The translations under genes were made by a program, and so were the position numbers. From Plantago major (Eukaryota > Streptophyta > Magnoliopsida > Lamiales > Plantaginaceae), in NCBI GenBank assembly GCA_026545765.1, contig CM048841.1:4783712-4847711 (forward strand): a stretch of 64,000 nucleotides of DNA. The letters run 5' to 3'. The number at the start of each line of letters is the position of its first letter. Within the stretch, counting starts at the first letter, position 1. Below are positions 22,741 through 33,299 of the stretch, piece by piece. The notes under the pieces were generated by a model. It worked only from the letters and a program-made list of their open reading frames with translations, was not told the DNA's origin and ran no database searches.

Positions 22741-23686
22741 GAGCGAAGAAGTACTGAGACTGAAGGATGTGTCCGAATCTTCTGGAACTTCTGGAGGTTG
22801 AGACTTGAGAGGAATTTTTTAATGTTGTCGAAACCAAGTCTTTCTTGAATGTTTTCTTGATGAGTTACCTATTGAAAATGAGGGAATTTTTCCAAGTTGA
22901 GAAGTTCTCAGGTTGATGATTTATGATTTATGGCCAGAAATCGTGTTACGCAAGGCAATGACCAAGGCAATGCTTTGTTTATGTAAATAGTCGGCTCGAC
23001 TTGTACAACCAACGCTCAGGAAGGGCTCTTGGAGAGCCGTTCCCTATCTGTGTAACTCCGAGAGGCATGCTGCAACCTGCTCTTGTAGTAGAAACAGCTT
23101 GATAAGAAGACTAATGAAATTCCAGTAACAAAATTTGGATTGTAATTTAGATTCTGATAGACTAGATTGTGAACACTTTTTAGCCCAAATAATAGTGAGA
23201 AAACATACCTTTGATTCAGGATGATTGAATATAGACTTCACAATCTTTGAACGTAAGATGATTGTATTTAAAAAATAAAAATCAAATAAATTTAAGCACC
23301 CAAAAAGATGTCTATCAGGCTTTGTTATTTTCATCTAAAAATCATTAATTTCAGTTCAGACCATTCAGTTCTGCTTAGTTGTTTTTTATACTACAATTAA
23401 GTTCCATTTAGTTCAGATCACTTATGTTCAGTTGTGTATAAAAAAATAAAACGTCAGTGTGATTGCAGTTGTTGATTTGGATTCATCTTTTTCTTTTTTT
23501 CTTGTTTTTTTTTTTGTTAATTTTTTTTCCTCTTCATGATGATGCTTATGTGGGGGATATTTTATTACTACATTTTCTTGCAGTTATGGAGAATTACTAG
23601 TTCTGTTGGTTGTTTATAAGAGCCAATCTTTGGCACTCGTTAAGAAAACAAGTTCTTTTTCATGTATTTATTTTATTTATTTGCAG
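22741..23686. other. Noncoding spacer
   Basis: AT-rich sequence with T-rich tracts around 23480-23530. I see no gene or repeat family. A 96-codon minus frame at 23044-23334 has no recognisable features. Confidence 0.5.
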
Positions 23687-24556
23687 GTGAAGAAGCGTCA
23701 TACACCATTGTTGAAGGTTTGATATTCTTTCTAACCAATTCATTGTAGTTTTACCCATTAGCACCAGTTCACTTAATGCGTTTGTTCTCTTTCCATCAGC
23801 ATCGGTTTCTTTTTTTTTTACATTTCTTTTGTTTATTGTTTAAACCTATTTAGGGGACTGTCATACTGATATTAGCTGTTTCAACCCTTTTGATTTTGCT
23901 CATATAGTTGATCAGTTATCTTTACATGGTTATCTGGGCAAGTTCTTTGTAAATGTACATTTTGTTGAACTTGCTGTGGTACATACTTGAAGCGGGCAGA
24001 TTTCTAGGTTACCAGTGTTAGTCTCTACTGAATTTTTGAACTCCAATTGATGTATTCTGAACAAGAACAGAGAGCAAAATGGAAAACATAATCCTCTTAT
24101 TGTGTAAAAAACCGTTTTATAAGCCAACATATCATGCTTTTCTAGTTGAGATTCTCGATATGTTGCATTAAAGGTGCCGTCTCAAGTATAAAATGAAAAT
24201 GAATAGAAATCCTTGTACATGCTGGAAGTTTGCATTTTTGGTGATACTTGTATATAGGCTTTTGCTTTTATAATCATATGATGAGTGATACTCGTTTTGT
24301 TTATGCAATCGTTCATAATTTTGGATTGGAGATATCATTTGATCAGTACTATCGTCTGTTGTGTTTATGTTCTTGTCATATTCTTCACAAGGTTTTCCTA
24401 GCTAAGAATTTATAAGGGTTTCAATACTTCCTGTCTATTCCGACTCTAAACTCGCAGCCTCCCATACAATTTAATCTTTGTCTATGCTACTTGCAGGTGA
24501 AGTCATATGCAGACAACTTCAAATGGAAGGGCCCTCCAAAGACTGAGGAAAAATAA
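23687..24556 (+). pseudogene. Two terminal exons of an unrecognised small gene
   Basis: Exon 23687-23716 follows TTTGCAG and encodes VKKRHTPLLK before a GTTTGA donor. Exon 24497-24556 follows CTTGCAG and encodes VKSYADNFKWKGPPKTEEK and a stop. The two join in frame (phase 0), and the 780-bp intron between them has normal AT richness. I could not find upstream exons or a start. I do not recognise the product. It could be the real end of a short gene or a relic. Confidence 0.4.
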
Positions 24557-25093
24557 TTTAACTTCTATTATGCTTTTGCTTTCTGGGTTTCTTGGGGTAG
24601 TGAAGGCGTGCATTTATACTATCTTCTATTGCTTATCCTCCCAGACTGTCGGAGTCGACTGTATTGAACATTAAGCACCATGATTTAATATATCTGATAG
24701 ACCTTTGTGTTCTCCTTGTTTGTTGTTTTCCTTCATAGGATGGTAAATGGCTTAATGCCCAGTGCTCATTCTTCTTTGTATGGTTTCTTGCCAAATGCTT
24801 GGTGTTGTAGATAAGACAACTATTACCATGCATTGAAATAAATTCACTTCATTGCATGTCACAACAGAGTAGGACAGATAAAGATCGATTCTGGTTTATA
24901 GTATTGTTTTCTACTTTTCTTGCAATTTGAAGTATTGAACTTTGATGTTTTGATGTCTTGTTCATAGTCTTCATCTGCACACTCGAGACTTTACTTTCTC
25001 GATTCGAAACGTGATCAATCAAAATCTATTTTTGCTGCCTTGACTCCATGAAGAGAACTTGGGGGCCTAATGCATATAGTTTTTGGGCAAGAA
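24557..25093. other. Noncoding spacer
   Basis: Downstream sequence of the small-exon pair. Nothing recognisable until the poly-T at 25094. Confidence 0.5.
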
Positions 25094-25169
25094 TTTTTTT
25101 TTTTTTTTTTTTGGGGCGAAGATTTGTATAGAAACAAATGTGTACATATAATACAAGACTTCAATACAA
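25094..25169 (-). mobile_element. LINE-like 3' stub
   Basis: T19 at 25094-25112, followed by 57 bp (GGGGCGAAGATTTGTATAG...) that ends exactly where the broken NEMP exon begins. On the minus strand this reads as a short 3' untranslated tail with poly(A), as left by a heavily 5'-truncated LINE. The sequence differs from the tails of the LINEs ending at 10804 and 29990. Confidence 0.5.
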
Positions 25170-27337
25170 GGTTAAATTGGTTAAGTTGTTTGATCACAAG
25201 ATCTTAGACATTAGGATAGCTGCATCTTTTTCGGAGAGTCTTGGGGTTTCTCTTTATGAAGGTTCGTGCTTCAGGATGAATTCTTTTGTTTTTAGTCATA
25301 ATTACAACTCCTGTCATAGTCCATTTCTCCTGCCTTGGGAAAAGATTCTCAATGTATCATTCAGAAATAAATTACTGTCGCGCGTTAACTCTGCAGAACA
25401 CTTCATGTACCGTGTATGCTTCCTGGTCTTGGGAATAGTCTTGATGTCGCTGGCTTCCTGGATCATCCAATCTTTAGTGTTCTACTATAGTGGAGCCATG
25501 GCAGTGGGCGTTCTTCTTGTGATACTGATGATTCTTTTCCAGGCAAGTCTTTTATAATCATTGCTATTGATTCTATGAAAACCAACCAGGCACGATTTAA
25601 AGATTTATTCACTAATTAGCAGACCTTTGAGTTACTACATTCTAAACGAATTCAATGCTACAAATTCAATATTACTACTAGCCTTTGAAATGCATATCCT
25701 ACTTTTCCATGATTTATTTCCTCGTTATTTTGACATCTGCCCATTGATCTTTGTATGTTCATTTGACAGGGAATGAAGCTTCTTCCTACTGGCAATAAAA
25801 GTCTGCTTGCTATATTCTTATACTCGTGCACTGTATGTAGCTTCTCGTATTATCTTTTATCTACATATTGGTGGTCTGGCATAAAAATTAATATGGTGGT
25901 CACTATTTAGGTTGGGTTGGGTTCTTTTCTACTTAGCTATCTCCCAAGCTTATTGCAGTCACTGCTTACCGAGTTAGGGCTTTCTGAAGAACTGTACAAT
26001 CCTGTATGTAAGTTTCTCATAACCATGTGTGTATAATGGTTTAGCTATTTAGCTGTTGTTTCTGCCTGTTGTATATCTACTTTACTGGAAGGCGATACTT
26101 CTAAAATAAATTTACCTGGTGAAATAATTCAAAGATCACGTTTGAAGAAATTATATTTAGAATGGGAATCAAATGTCATGGTAAGATTAGATCATGTAAC
26201 TTATGGCCCTCGCTACTAGTTAAACTGGGACTATGCTTGAGTTAAAATTTCATTTTGTTATCCTAAAAGCTACCTCAGACCTGCTCTTTTTAGCTTCATG
26301 TTTTTATTTATTACTTCAGTCCCTTTTCGATTCAACCTGGTTCAGCTTTTCAAAGCCAGTCCTTGAGATTTCTCTTACTTTGGAATTGGCCGGCTATGTT
26401 ACTTATCAAATGTAGTCCTGGGCTGAGAGCTGTTTTCTTATTAAAGGGGCACAAGACTTGCAACACTTGGAAACGCTTGAGCAGCATGTGTTTAGATTAA
26501 ACAGCAATATTATCTGTAAGCTCTTCACAATTGTTAGTTCCCAATCATTGTGGACAATCACTGATTTTGGAGAATCTAGAAAAACTAGATCTGAAAAGTC
26601 GGTACTCTTATTATGTAGTTTGACTGCTATGATTAAATTTTGTGTTGCTTCTAGCATAATCTGCTTTGCAATCTTAACATTATCTCCACTTGTGTCACAG
26701 ATGGCAACGTTCCTGTTGGTTTTTGTTGTGATTGCTGGAGCTTGTCTTGGTTTTTGGGTTGTGCGCAAGACTTGTGGGATTTTGGTACATTTTTCGAAGT
26801 GTAGGGGATTCTTACAGAAAGTCAACCCTTCGGAGAAAACTGTTGTCTTTCTGGTTTATGATAAAAATTCTACATCGTTACATTCTGCAGAAAGCTGCAT
26901 GAAACAGAGACTGTCAGGCCGAGAAGAGCTGCAGATCCATATGCATCACCAGTCAAGAACTCCAGATATTTCACTAGGCCACACACTCCGGTTCAAGGTT
27001 GGCTTCAATATTTTGTATATAGGTAGACTGAATTGCTAGATTTTTTAAATTGCATTTTTCTTGACATACCTGGTTGTGCATATCAGGTTCATCAAGTAAA
27101 TCGCCTCCACAGTTATCAGATACTTTCTACTCTAGCTTCCATGCAACTCCTGATCGGAAAAACTTCTCCAAGAATGAATGGGATACTTTCACAAAGGAGT
27201 CCACTCGTAGAGCATTAGAAGGGCTCGTCTCTTCACCAGATTTTAACAGATGGGCTGTTGCCCATGCAGATAGGATAACTTTAGCTCCAAAGAAAGAAAA
27301 TGCAGAGAGGAGGAGAAGATGGTTTGGTTGGTTTTGA
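25170..27337 (+). pseudogene. NEMP/DUF2215 nuclear-envelope gene, 3' exons only
   Basis: Exons: 25170-25261 (VKLFDHKILDIRIA..., 5' part missing), 25397-25542 (MYRVCFLVLGIVLMSLASW, LVFYYSGAMAVGVLLVILM), 25770-25832 (GMKLLPTGNKSLLAIFLYSCT), 25911-26003 (VGLGSFLLSYLPSLLQSLL, ELYNP), 26701 onward (MATFLLVFVVIAGACLGFWV) and the last exon 27087-27337 (LSDTFYSSFHATPDRK, WDTFTKESTRRALEGLVSSP, ending RWFGWF). The membrane spans and the C-terminal motif fit the NEMP/TMEM194 family, inner-nuclear-membrane proteins called PNET2 in plants. The junction between the 26701 exon and the last exon does not keep frame with the donors I can see. The 5' exons lie at 50157-51665 on the other strand. Confidence 0.8.
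25543..25769 (+). other. GC-AG intron of the NEMP-like gene
   Basis: The exon ends TTTCCAG and the intron opens with GCAAGT, the consensus for the rare GC-AG class. It closes TTTGACAG before GGAATGAAGC. The spliced frame LFQ-GMKLLPTG matches the family exactly, so the unusual donor is supported. Confidence 0.75.
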
Positions 27338-27480
27338 ATATCAATCATATTTTTCAAGAGGGGCAACATCTGTATTGCCACCCCCTAGATTGTCGTACGC
27401 ATAGCTACGTTCGCTTAGTAGTGATTTCGGATGCTAACTTTTAAGAATAGTGCAAGGTTTTCTACCTTGGCTAAGTATTG

Positions 27481-27640
27481 GGAGTGGTCGTGAGGCCGGC
27501 CGTGGGTGCTCCAATGGGAGCACCACGGCCAGCCCCGAATTCAGCCTAACGACGGCTGAATTAGGGGCCTCGGCCGTCCCGGCCGTTGGGCTGGGCCGTA
27601 GCCCAATGGCTGGCAGCCGGGTGGGCCCCACCATTTTTTT
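27481..27640. repeat. GC-rich hairpin cluster
   Basis: Consecutive palindromes: GGCCGTGGGTGCTCC / GGAGCACC-ACGGCC, AATTCAGCC / GGCTGAATT, and GGCTGGGCCGTAGCC. They stand out from the surrounding AT-rich DNA and are probably subterminal structures of the transposon. Confidence 0.7.
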
Positions 27641-27798
27641 TAATTTTTTAAAATTAATTTATAAAGTATTATTAAATAAAAAATACCCCAACGGCTATAT
27701 TTTCTCGAGATCTATAAATACAACTCATTCACAACTCATTTCACCACACCTCAATTTCCTCTCATCTTCCATTTCTTAAACTCAAAACGTCTCTAAAC

Positions 27799-28095
27799 TC
27801 AAACACATATCCAAACATGTTTGCAATTAATCACTACATCCAACGTATAGTTGGCACCTTGCTCCGCAAGCTGGTTCTGCACCACCAGTAGGGCTTGCTC
27901 CGGCTTATGAGGATAACACCACATCCCTAGCTGGGCACACTTCAACAGACTGTGAAGCATGAATACCACACTTTCCTTGGTCATCTTTCCATCGTATAAA
28001 TGGAAGTCTTGATAGGTTCGAGCAGCATTCTCTTGGGCCTCCGTCCAAATTTGTGCATCAGGGATCACCGGCCTCCACGACGAACTGGAAGACAT
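27799..28095 (-). pseudogene. Short transposon-borne reading frame
   Basis: A 98-codon frame beginning MSSSSSWRPVIPDAQIWTEA. The start sits about 80 bp downstream of a TATA box (CTATAAATAG on the minus strand, 28174-28183), with a short AC-rich leader between. The first residues MSSSSS and the leader style are those of Harbinger-element proteins. I do not recognise a domain and it is probably truncated. Confidence 0.4.
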
Positions 28096-28837
28096 CTTGC
28101 AAAGAGTGTTTGAGTTGGAAATTTGATCTGATATTGAGTTGTTGAGTGTGAGGTTTGGATGAATAAGTGTCGTCTATTTATAGTGAAACGAGTCGAAATT
28201 CATGTTGGAATTGAGACTTCAAATTCAGATGAAATTGAGATTCACCTTGAAATTCAATCCTTGGAATGAGGTTTGATGCTGTGTAGTCAGGTATCCAATG
28301 GTACCTATCCTCATAAAGTGCAGACAACAATCCTTCAATGTCATTATCCATATCTTGTACTAGATTTGTTCTGTTTTTTTTCTCATTTTTTTCATTCTGA
28401 TTTCAATCTCAATAAATTATAAAATGAGTTTTAAGAATCCAATTTGAGTAATTTTAACTTCTACGCACTCTTATAATATGTGAAGCAAGCTAAAAAAATA
28501 TTTTAAAAATACGAAAAAAATAATAAAAGCACTATTCACGGTCGTTCGACGACCTGTTTTTTTCTGCAGTGGTCGTTAAATCAACCGTCGCTCACGACCG
28601 CAACTATTCACGGTCGTCGCGGCGACCCATTGGGAGTGGTCTAACCGACCTAATGCAAGCCTCTCAATCTTTTTTGACGAGAGAAATTGATGGTGATGAT
28701 ACACTTGTATTTCATACATGGTTACTTAGAGTTAAGTTGTTTGCCTTTTTTGCTGATTGTAGTCTGACCTAAGCAACTATGAGATCCTTAAGGTTAAGGT
28801 TACTTACAGCCCTTAAGGTTAACACTTAACATGACCT

Positions 28838-29938
28838 CTATCCGTTTACGTTCAATTCTCCGGATGGAGATACAAGACTATCCACAAAGGCTCTCCCTTC
28901 TAAATAGTAGTACAAATCATTTCTTCCACCAATAATCAACTTTTTCGTTGTTCCATCTTTCAGGTCACAAGCAACCAGAGCTCCCCTATTTGTGTAACAC
29001 ATCAGCTGCACATCTCCAATAAAACAGAGCGGAACAATTTGATCCCCATGCTCATGGGCAGCAATGTGAAATCTGACCCAAGAATCCACCACTCCGTACT
29101 CTTTCATCATCCAAACATCGGTGGAACCATTCCTTAAATTGTCAATAATTGACAAGCAACCACCAAGAACGACGAGTCCATTGTAGTTGCTAGAAATTTT
29201 CCCATCTTTATCGAACTCTGCAGGGAATGGAATCTCAAGAAAAACCTCATTTGCCAAATCAAAAGCAACAGCAATGTGATGATAAATTCCCAAGTCACAG
29301 ATAGGCCAGTGCATAGCCCCATTGACAAAAGCACTCCGCCCTCGACATGAATCAGGATAAAGTTCCCCATATGGATAACATTTGTCAAGCCGATTCCAAA
29401 CACCTCGTTTTACAGAATAGACATCAAGTGTTATTCTAAAGTCTTCGGGTGCATCATAAGTTAGTTTAATAAGCTTAAAATCATTAGAAGAACAGTCATA
29501 TCCGAGCCCATACACATCAGCAATATAATTGTCATACCCATACACATATTCATCGTCCTTCCGAGGTGGAGCTGGAGGTATGACTATCTTTTGGAGAGTA
29601 GTGGGATTAAACAATGAGTCTCTTTCCCAAATCAACCCGTTGCAGGTACCAAGTAGGCCATCTATAGATGGATTCCTAGGCCATCGGTGGACCTGCTCGT
29701 CATGTTTCAACGGGGAAGTGACAATGTCAAGTGAAAAAGCGGTAATCAGAGCAAGGCTTTGTTGTTGGGTTGATTTTTGGCGAGGGATCAAGTGTTTCTT
29801 GATGAAATGAGGAGTAGAGAGATCTCTGCTCCATGACTTTGACAAGCATCGGCATTTACCTACCGATTTTGCAGGTAGCCTGGAGAAAATTTCGAGCAGG
29901 ATTTCTTCGGGGAGATAAGGGTTCGGACTCGTTTCCAT
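28838..29938 (-). CDS. F-box protein with F-box-associated domain
   Basis: An uninterrupted 366-codon frame from ATG at 29938 (METSPNPYLPEEILLEIFSRLP) to a stop at 28838. Residues about 6-48 are an F-box (LPEEILLEIFSRLPAKSVGKCRCLSKSW), which binds SKP1 in an SCF ubiquitin ligase. The rest resembles the plant F-box-associated (FBA) domain: GLLGTCNGLIW, LFNPTT, YGLGYDCSSNDFKLIKL, FVNGAMHWP, LGGCLSII, DVWMMKEYGVVDSW. That region selects the substrate, which cannot be predicted. Length is normal for this large plant family. A LINE begins 52 bp upstream of the start codon, so the native promoter has been displaced. No intron was seen. Confidence 0.9.
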   Translation of the reverse strand: METSPNPYLPEEILLEIFSRLPAKSVGKCRCLSKSWSRDLSTPHFIKKHLIPRQKSTQQQSLALITAFSLDIVTSPLKHDEQVHRWPRNPSIDGLLGTCNGLIWERDSLFNPTTLQKIVIPPAPPRKDDEYVYGYDNYIADVYGLGYDCSSNDFKLIKLTYDAPEDFRITLDVYSVKRGVWNRLDKCYPYGELYPDSCRGRSAFVNGAMHWPICDLGIYHHIAVAFDLANEVFLEIPFPAEFDKDGKISSNYNGLVVLGGCLSIIDNLRNGSTDVWMMKEYGVVDSWVRFHIAAHEHGDQIVPLCFIGDVQLMCYTNRGALVACDLKDGTTKKLIIGGRNDLYYYLEGRAFVDSLVSPSGELNVNG

Positions 29939-29989
29939 GACTAATCAGTTACTCAACCATTAAGGATAACAATGTTGAAGATGATGAAC

Positions 29990-30352
29990 TTTTTTTTTTT
30001 TGGAACGAAATTAAACTTTTATTCCAACCAATAAGTACACGCTGATCCAAAGATCCAGGCAAAAAGATGTCCAAAAGAATCAAAAAGACTAGAAGAATAA
30101 AAAACTAACAAGCTAGTCTATCATGGTATCATCAACTTAGCGCAATGGGCTCGCAATCGAGGATCTACCCAAGCTCTAATAATCAATACATCAATAATTT
30201 TGTCTTCTAGATGTTGGTTAGCAGGTCTCTGCTAGAAACATACGGTGTTTCTCTCGATCCATATGGCGTAGATAGTTTCAGCAAAGGCACTCTTTAGGAT
30301 CTTTGATTTCCAACTCTTTCCTCCAAATCTGCAACACATCAAATCGAGTTCC
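29990..30352 (-). mobile_element. 3' part of LINE 2 (split by the Sirevirus-like element)
   Basis: T12 at 29990-30001 is the poly(A) tail on the minus strand. The coding remnant includes SAFAETIYAIWIERN, a typical end of the zf-RVT region, and one in-frame TAG. It continues the frame that stops at 46714 on the other side of the retrotransposon once one copy of GTTCC is discounted. No RNase H module is present, unlike the LINE at 10804. Confidence 0.85.
30348..30352. repeat. Left 5-bp target duplication of the Sirevirus-like element
   Basis: GTTCC, repeated at 46709-46713. Five bases is the standard copia integration footprint. Confidence 0.88.
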
Positions 30353-32022
30353 TGTTGGTCCAGATAACGGCAAAGTAAAAGACTAGAGGGGGGGGGGGGG
30401 TGAATAGTCTTTTAAAACTTTTGTCGATAAAAACTATTTCTCAAATATCTGTGTAGATATCTGATACTTAGATTCAGAGCGCGGAAGACTTAAGATAGAT
30501 AAGTGCGGAAACAGTTAAAGTGTGTGTGTGTTGCTGAAATCTAAGTACATAAAATTAAATAACACAGCAAGTATAGTGGTATCTGGAGGTGGCGTAATCC
30601 TCCAACTAATCCACTTCGGTCTTTCAAAGACCTAGAATTCACTAGAATGGATAATTGAGGTCACCTTACAAAAATCCTATTCTAAGATTCCTTAAACAAA
30701 TGGTTCCCAACCAAATGTTCCCCCTGAGTTGTTCCCCGGCTTTCACAGCCAAGTACTTCCTGTACTCAGAAACCTTTTTGAGCTATTCCCTAGCTTCCCA
30801 AGCTAAGTATTTCCTGTGCTCAATAACCTTGGAGTTAGTCCTTAGTTTCTCAAACTAAGTACTTCCTGTACTCCACGCCAGTGATGGTGTTGGTTTTTGG
30901 TTTGAGTTGTCAGATGAGCTTCTTTAATAACTTTTCAGTTAATCAGATAGCTCTGTGAATCAAGTATACTTAATACACTTTTCAATGTATGGTATCTTGT
31001 TCTTTTTACTGACCTAAGTCTTAGATAAATGTTCAAGAGAATGAATCTCAGATACTTGATCTTTCAATTCAACCCTTTCACAGATAGCAGTGCTTGTTTA
31101 GGATCAGGACACTTAGAACTTTAGTGCTACTTAAGATCAGGAGCTTTGGTCGCAACAGAAAGCTTTGAGGATAAGTAGTTTGCTTGTGTAAATGGTGTTC
31201 AGTAAGTTCTGTGTATTCAACGTTTAGCGTGTTTATAGAGTTCAAGGTGTGTTCTCAAGCAGTCTAAGTGTTGATATTTATAGATGAATTTGAGTGCCGT
31301 TTGAATAGTATCCGTTAGGCTTAAATCAAATTCAAACTATTGATATCTGTGTATAGTACTGTAGCAGGTTTGTCTTCTTCTTCAGAGGGTACCGTTGCTT
31401 TTATTCAGACATCTCTGTCCGTGCATTAAATGCATTGTACTATACTTTTTGTCCTGTAGTGCCAACGGAAATATGCTTTGTATCAGAGACTAGTATTATC
31501 TGATTCTTTGCACGTCCTTATCTTCAATCTTCAGATACCACTTTATTGAAACAACTTTGTTGCAATATATTTCTTTTTCAGAAATGTGGTTAAAGCTCAA
31601 GGTATCTGAGAGTAGATATCCGTGGGCACTTTCCTGGTTTTCAGAAAACCTTCCAGTTCTCAGATATCTCTTGTGACATAGCTTGTTTAAAACTATTCGT
31701 GTCTTCAAGATATCTGACCAAGGTATCTATAAAACTATTTCAGTAATCTTGTGCAGTTTCTTCAAATCTTCAATGTCGTTGAACTTGTTCTGCTTGGATG
31801 TCTTCTTCTTGGTCTTCTCTTCATAAAATAAAAATTACATTTTGAGACCTAACATCCTATACAAGATTAGCTAGACTATCATACTTAGTGGGTTTCCTCT
31901 TTTACAATGTTCAAGTGAACCAAGAGTACTAATCACCTTTCTGAGACTAAGATAAGTCATCATGTTGCTGATCAAAATCTAAACAGATATTTCTAACAAA
32001 ATATCTAACAAATTTTCTAACA
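30353..32022 (-). repeat. 3' LTR of the Sirevirus-like element (complete)
   Basis: 1670 bp, TG...CA ends. It contains a G13 run near 30388 and a cluster of three related units about 53 bp apart carrying AAGTACTTCCTGTACTCA (about 30751, 30805, 30857). A TATA box on the minus strand, CTATAAATA, lies at 31275-31283. Over the first 360 bp that can be paired (from 30991) it differs from the 5' LTR at two positions, by eye. Confidence 0.88.
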
Positions 32023-32390
32023 AATTTCCCCCTTTTTGATCAGTCAACGATGACTATCTGACCTATTACAAATCTGGATGAGCGAACAATCCAACACTTA
32101 ATCAATTCTTAAGATTTTTCAATTCATTCAATTAAGTGCAAAAAGTAAACATCAACCAAATCACAAGGTGTGATCTTTGCTGACAAGTTATCTTTTATAG
32201 AATACTATCTGAGAGTAAGTTCTTCAGATAAGTTACAAAGAAAGATTACAGATAACTTCAATACATAGAACAAGTTTGGCTCCGTCAGCAAGAATACAAC
32301 AAAAATACATAGTAAATTAGGACAACATGAGTAGCCAAGCTCCAAGTAAACATCCTAATAGACTAGTCTTCAACTCTTCAAGTCTTCAAC
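32023..32390 (-). other. Polypurine tract and 3' untranslated region of the Sirevirus-like element
   Basis: AATTTCCCCCTTTTTG on the plus strand is the complement of the A/G-rich primer that starts plus-strand synthesis. The rest up to the extra open reading frame is noncoding. Confidence 0.7.
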
Positions 32391-33296
32391 AGTAGTTCTA
32401 TGGATCAGTCTGCAAATTTCCTATCTCCAAACCTTTTGATGTCATCAGAATAATCATACAGAAGTGTTCTGACGAGCATCTTAGTGTCTCTGGCAAATCC
32501 ACAGACCTCTTTGTAGGTTTTGGTAGGATTTTTCTTGACAAAATGTTTGACCCACAGATACTTTCCCCACTTCCAGGCATGCTCTATTCTGATATCTGAA
32601 AGCTTGAAGTATTCGTAGATAATCCTCAGATATCTGATGTCACCCTTGTATTGATCTTGATTAGATAGAACGACTCATGGGGTTCCACAATGAGTCTTGC
32701 TCTTGTGCTGTTCTGTGATATTGATTATGCACATCATCGGCTTTCCATATGGACATTCATCGAGAGGTCCTTTCTCATGGATTGATTCTCTTGACAACTT
32801 CAAAATCGACGGGCTTTAATGTGATTGGTGTTGATCAAGGTTGGCTTATCTTTTCTCCATGCCATAAGTTGTTTATGGATTGGTTCGGAAATCTTGAATT
32901 TACCGTAGATGCTTAAGTTCGAGAATCGATAGCATTTTTCCGATTGATGCACACAGAGGAGGAATCATTGTCATTCTTCACATACTCTATTTTGGCTTCT
33001 TCTGACCTGAGTGGAAGTTGACTTTGTCTTTGCTCAGCTCTCAGTCTGTTCCTTCTCTGTCTTGAATTCTCTTTGGGTTTGTTGTTTGAAGAACCACCCT
33101 GGATAGACTTGGTATTTCCAGAGGGTGTTTTAGCTGCTAGGGCTTTGACTATGGGCTCGATTAGGCTTTCAATTTTCCTTTTTCTGTGAAGAGGAGTTTC
33201 ATCTTCATCAGTTTCCTCATCATCATCAAGATTAGATCTTGTGAGAGTTTTACAGCCTTCTTCATTGCCCAGGGACTTGATTTGACCTTCTTCTTC

Positions 33297-33299
33297 TTC
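33297..33299. repeat. Left 3-bp target duplication of the small CACTA
   Basis: TTC, repeated at 34379-34381 immediately after the terminal GTAGTG. The 3-bp size is diagnostic for CACTA. Confidence 0.85.

Larger units (their letters stand above)
27475..28640. mobile_element. Harbinger-like relic B
   Basis: The right end, CCCATTGGGAGTGGTC followed by TAA (28641-28643), matches relic A. The left arm has a TATA-bearing block (ACGGCTATATTTTCTCGAG, TCTATAAATA at 27711-27720) of the kind found before the first gene of plant PIF/Harbinger elements. The minus arm has its own TATA (28174-28183) before a short frame. The 13-mer ATTGGGAGTGGTC occurs at both ends (27478-27490 and 28628-28640) but in direct, not inverted, orientation, so the left boundary (after TAA at 27472-27474) is only a proposal. 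The interior is largely deleted. Confidence 0.5.

Noticed and set aside
27033..27218. Short plus-strand frame starting before the last NEMP exon
   Set aside because: It uses the wrong frame of the exon; the family-matching frame is the one ending RWFGWF.
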